Positions 61,945 through 64,000 of a stretch of DNA of 64,000 nucleotides are shown piece by piece. Source of the stretch: an uncultured Psychroserpens sp. (GTDB taxonomy: Bacteria; Bacteroidota; Bacteroidia; Flavobacteriales; Flavobacteriaceae); NCBI RefSeq assembly GCF_947492715.1, contig NZ_CANLNS010000003.1:333363-397362 (forward strand), written 5' to 3'. Every line of letters starts with the position of its first letter. Positions within the stretch are counted from its first letter, which is position 1. Made by a program: the position numbers and the translations under genes. The notes below the pieces were generated by a model, which worked only from the letters and a program-made list of their open reading frames with translations, was not told the origin of the DNA and did no database searches.

Positions 61945-63924
61945 ATGCTTAGATCATATATTGTTTATGTCTTTATCTTCTTTTCTATAAGCACATTTTA
62001 TGCCCAAACTTTGGAGCCTAATAAGAATGTAAAAGCTAACAAAAAAATCTTGCAACCAAATACTTTAAATGATAGTGTAAGAACCAGAGGTAAAACCAAT
62101 AAGGTAAATAGTAGTGTTGCTAAAATTGAGCAGTATAAAATGTATGACCTTGATGGTAATATTGAATTAGTTGATACATCATTAACCATACAAAAGGAAT
62201 ATAAATTTAATTACTTACGAAAAGACAATTTTGGATTGATAGCATTTGCTAATCTAGGACAAACGTATAATCAGCTTTCAAGGGATTTTAAAGGGCATAG
62301 ATTACTTCCAGAGTTTGGGGCTCGGGCAAGGCACTTTAATTATATGGAAGTTGAAGACATTAGATATTATGAAGTACCGACACCTCTAACCGAATTATTT
62401 TTTAAAACTGCGTTTAAACAGGGGCAACTCCTTGATGCTTTTTTTACGGTGAATACATCAAGAGAGTTTAACTTTTCAGTTGCATATAAAGGTCTTAGAT
62501 CTCTTGGAAACTACCAACACACCCTTACTAGCACTGGTAATTTAAGATTTACCACGAATTTTAAAACTAAAAATGGTAAATATGCTGCAAAGGCTCACAT
62601 CACGACTCAAGATTTGATGAATGAAGAAAACGGAGGATTAAGAACTGAGGATTTACCTAATTTCGAATCTGGTAATCCAGATTTCATCGATAGGGCAGTT
62701 TTCGACCCTAATTTTGAAAATGCCGAAAATATTTTAGTTGGAAAGAGATTCTATTTGAATCATCAGTATAATCTGATAAGAGCTAAAGATTCTTTAGGTA
62801 GCACATTAGCGATAAAGAATATAATAAATTTTGAAGATAAATATTTTCAATATGACCAAACAACTAGTAGTGTCAACTTTTTTGGCGACTCCTTTAATCA
62901 GAGTAATATCAAAGATAGAGCAACATTAGAGAACTTTCACACTGAGTTGGCAGTAAATTATATTCAACCTGTTCTTGGTAATATTGATTTTGGTATTGGC
63001 TATAACGATATTAATTATGGCTACGATAAGGTGACTATTCTGAATAATGAACAAATTCCCAATAGAATAAAGGATCAAATTGTTAATCTAAACGGAAGCT
63101 ATTCTAATCAGTTCGGTAATGTCCTATTGAACTTTGACTTTGGTTTTAATGTGATTGGCGACTTTGAGGGCAGTTATTTTTTAGGTCAATTACAATATAA
63201 TTTGAATAAAGACATAAAGATTGAAGGAGCGGTTGGAAGAAATTCTAATGCTCCAAATTATAATCTTTTACTTAATCAAAGCGATTATATCAATTATAAT
63301 TGGAATAATATTAACACCTTTAGTAATCAAATAAATAACAATATTTCAGTTAAAGTTGTTTCTGATAAGTTTTTCAATGTTTCTGCACAGTTTACGACAA
63401 TTGATAATTTATCTTTCTTTTCGACAGAAGGAGAATCTAATGTAATTAAACCTAAACAATTAGACCAATCCATTAATTTATATAAAATTAGACTTGATAA
63501 AGAATTTAGATATGGCAAATTTGCATTAGACAACTCTATATTATATCAAAATGTGAAAGATGACAGTAAGTCGCTTAACTTGCCAGAACTTGTTGTTAGA
63601 AATAGTTTATATTATTCAAATCACTTTTTTAAGAAAAATGCATTATTTCTTCAGACAGGAATAACCTTTAATTATTTTACGGATTACTACATGGATGGTT
63701 ATGACCCTCTATTGGCAGAATTTTATACTCAAACCCAAAGTAAGATCGGTGGATTTCCAAGACTAGATTTCTTTCTTAATGCTAAAATAAGGCAAACTAG
63801 GTTCTTTTTTAAGTTAGAACATTTCAATGCTTCCTTTACAGGTTACGACTATTTTTCTGCACCAAACAATCCTTATCGTGATTTTAATGTTCGATTTGGA
63901 CTAGTTTGGGATTTCTTTTTATAA
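61945..63924 (+). CDS. Porin_10-type putative outer-membrane porin
   Basis: The start is set to ATG 61945 (MLRSYIVYVFIFFSISTFYAQ), since the TTG at 61930 adds five residues before the signal peptide. The 659-residue protein is of the length and layout of Bacteroidota putative porins: the N-terminal KEYKFNYLRKDNFGLIAFAN strand, a TVNTSREFNFSVAYKGLRSL stretch and a barrel ending RFGLVWDFFL. The solute is unknown. It lies beyond the susCD terminator and so is an independent unit. Confidence 0.78.
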   Translation: MLRSYIVYVFIFFSISTFYAQTLEPNKNVKANKKILQPNTLNDSVRTRGKTNKVNSSVAKIEQYKMYDLDGNIELVDTSLTIQKEYKFNYLRKDNFGLIAFANLGQTYNQLSRDFKGHRLLPEFGARARHFNYMEVEDIRYYEVPTPLTELFFKTAFKQGQLLDAFFTVNTSREFNFSVAYKGLRSLGNYQHTLTSTGNLRFTTNFKTKNGKYAAKAHITTQDLMNEENGGLRTEDLPNFESGNPDFIDRAVFDPNFENAENILVGKRFYLNHQYNLIRAKDSLGSTLAIKNIINFEDKYFQYDQTTSSVNFFGDSFNQSNIKDRATLENFHTELAVNYIQPVLGNIDFGIGYNDINYGYDKVTILNNEQIPNRIKDQIVNLNGSYSNQFGNVLLNFDFGFNVIGDFEGSYFLGQLQYNLNKDIKIEGAVGRNSNAPNYNLLLNQSDYINYNWNNINTFSNQINNNISVKVVSDKFFNVSAQFTTIDNLSFFSTEGESNVIKPKQLDQSINLYKIRLDKEFRYGKFALDNSILYQNVKDDSKSLNLPELVVRNSLYYSNHFFKKNALFLQTGITFNYFTDYYMDGYDPLLAEFYTQTQSKIGGFPRLDFFLNAKIRQTRFFFKLEHFNASFTGYDYFSAPNNPYRDFNVRFGLVWDFFL

Positions 63925-64000
63925 AAAAAAGAGGTTTGTAAAGCGTTCATTATAAGGGGTTGTGGGGTTTGAAAAAAAATAGTTTAAAAAAAGCTTGAAA

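Overview
The window is a low-GC chromosome segment from a marine-type member of the Flavobacteriaceae (Bacteroidota). This rests on protein families typical of that group: a SusC/SusD pair, a T9SS-sorted metalloprotease, an exosortase-K-like enzyme, Porin_10, NamZ/DUF1343, Kdo8P synthase, and promoters of the TTG-N19-23-TAnnTTTG type. There is almost no Shine-Dalgarno signal. No tRNA, rRNA, CRISPR array, transposase or phage module was seen.

Left arm (1-9.2 kb, all minus strand): one tightly packed operon of nine genes runs from a DUF4173 membrane protein (start 6293) down to an exosortase of the XrtK type and its presumed single dedicated target, a large MSEP-CTERM membrane protein cut by the window edge. 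Upstream are a DUF2236 (MpaB-like) oxygenase, a winged-helix regulator and a six-helix membrane protein. A 17-bp palindrome, ACTTTGAAWTTCAAAGT, sits just before the start codon of three of these transcription units, with a half-site before the regulator. This looks like a small local regulon controlled by the winged-helix protein. A secreted transglutaminase-like protein follows.

Middle (9.2-13.9 kb): small housekeeping and accessory genes (an internally duplicated membrane protein, DUF1801, GNAT), then kdsA and typA with a clear promoter and terminator.

Glycan locus (13.9-34.4 kb): a NoeA-like methyltransferase with a small membrane partner, a membrane-anchored alkaline-phosphatase-superfamily enzyme, a second methyltransferase, a DPM-type glycosyltransferase paired with a GT-C-like membrane protein, parts of a dTDP-3-amino-sugar route (FdtA-like cupin, DegT aminotransferase, two candidate acyltransferases), two tandem Wzx flippases, several GT2/GT4 enzymes, a secreted coiled-coil protein plus T9SS metalloprotease pair, and a secreted beta-helix protein. 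It probably builds and exports a cell-surface polysaccharide or glycan. rmlA/rmlB and an obvious Wzy or Wzz are not in view.

Right arm (34.4-64 kb): FtsE-type ATPase, a 1007-residue TPR protein with an outer-membrane barrel partner, an amidohydrolase, small enzymes, a sterol-desaturase-family hydroxylase, NamZ-like muramidase, a LolC/E-like permease, a cysteine synthase, DinB, a nucleoid-associated protein, an OmpA-family protein, a large lipoprotein, RNase HII, and a SusC-SusD-SusE/F-like nutrient uptake operon followed by a Porin_10 protein. An intergenic element with complementary ends (48638-48759) resembles a dispersed flavobacterial repeat of unknown function.

The best candidates for something undescribed are the palindrome-defined regulon linking exosortase K to its neighbours, and the structured intergenic element. 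Family names come from recognition of motifs by eye; no database search was run.
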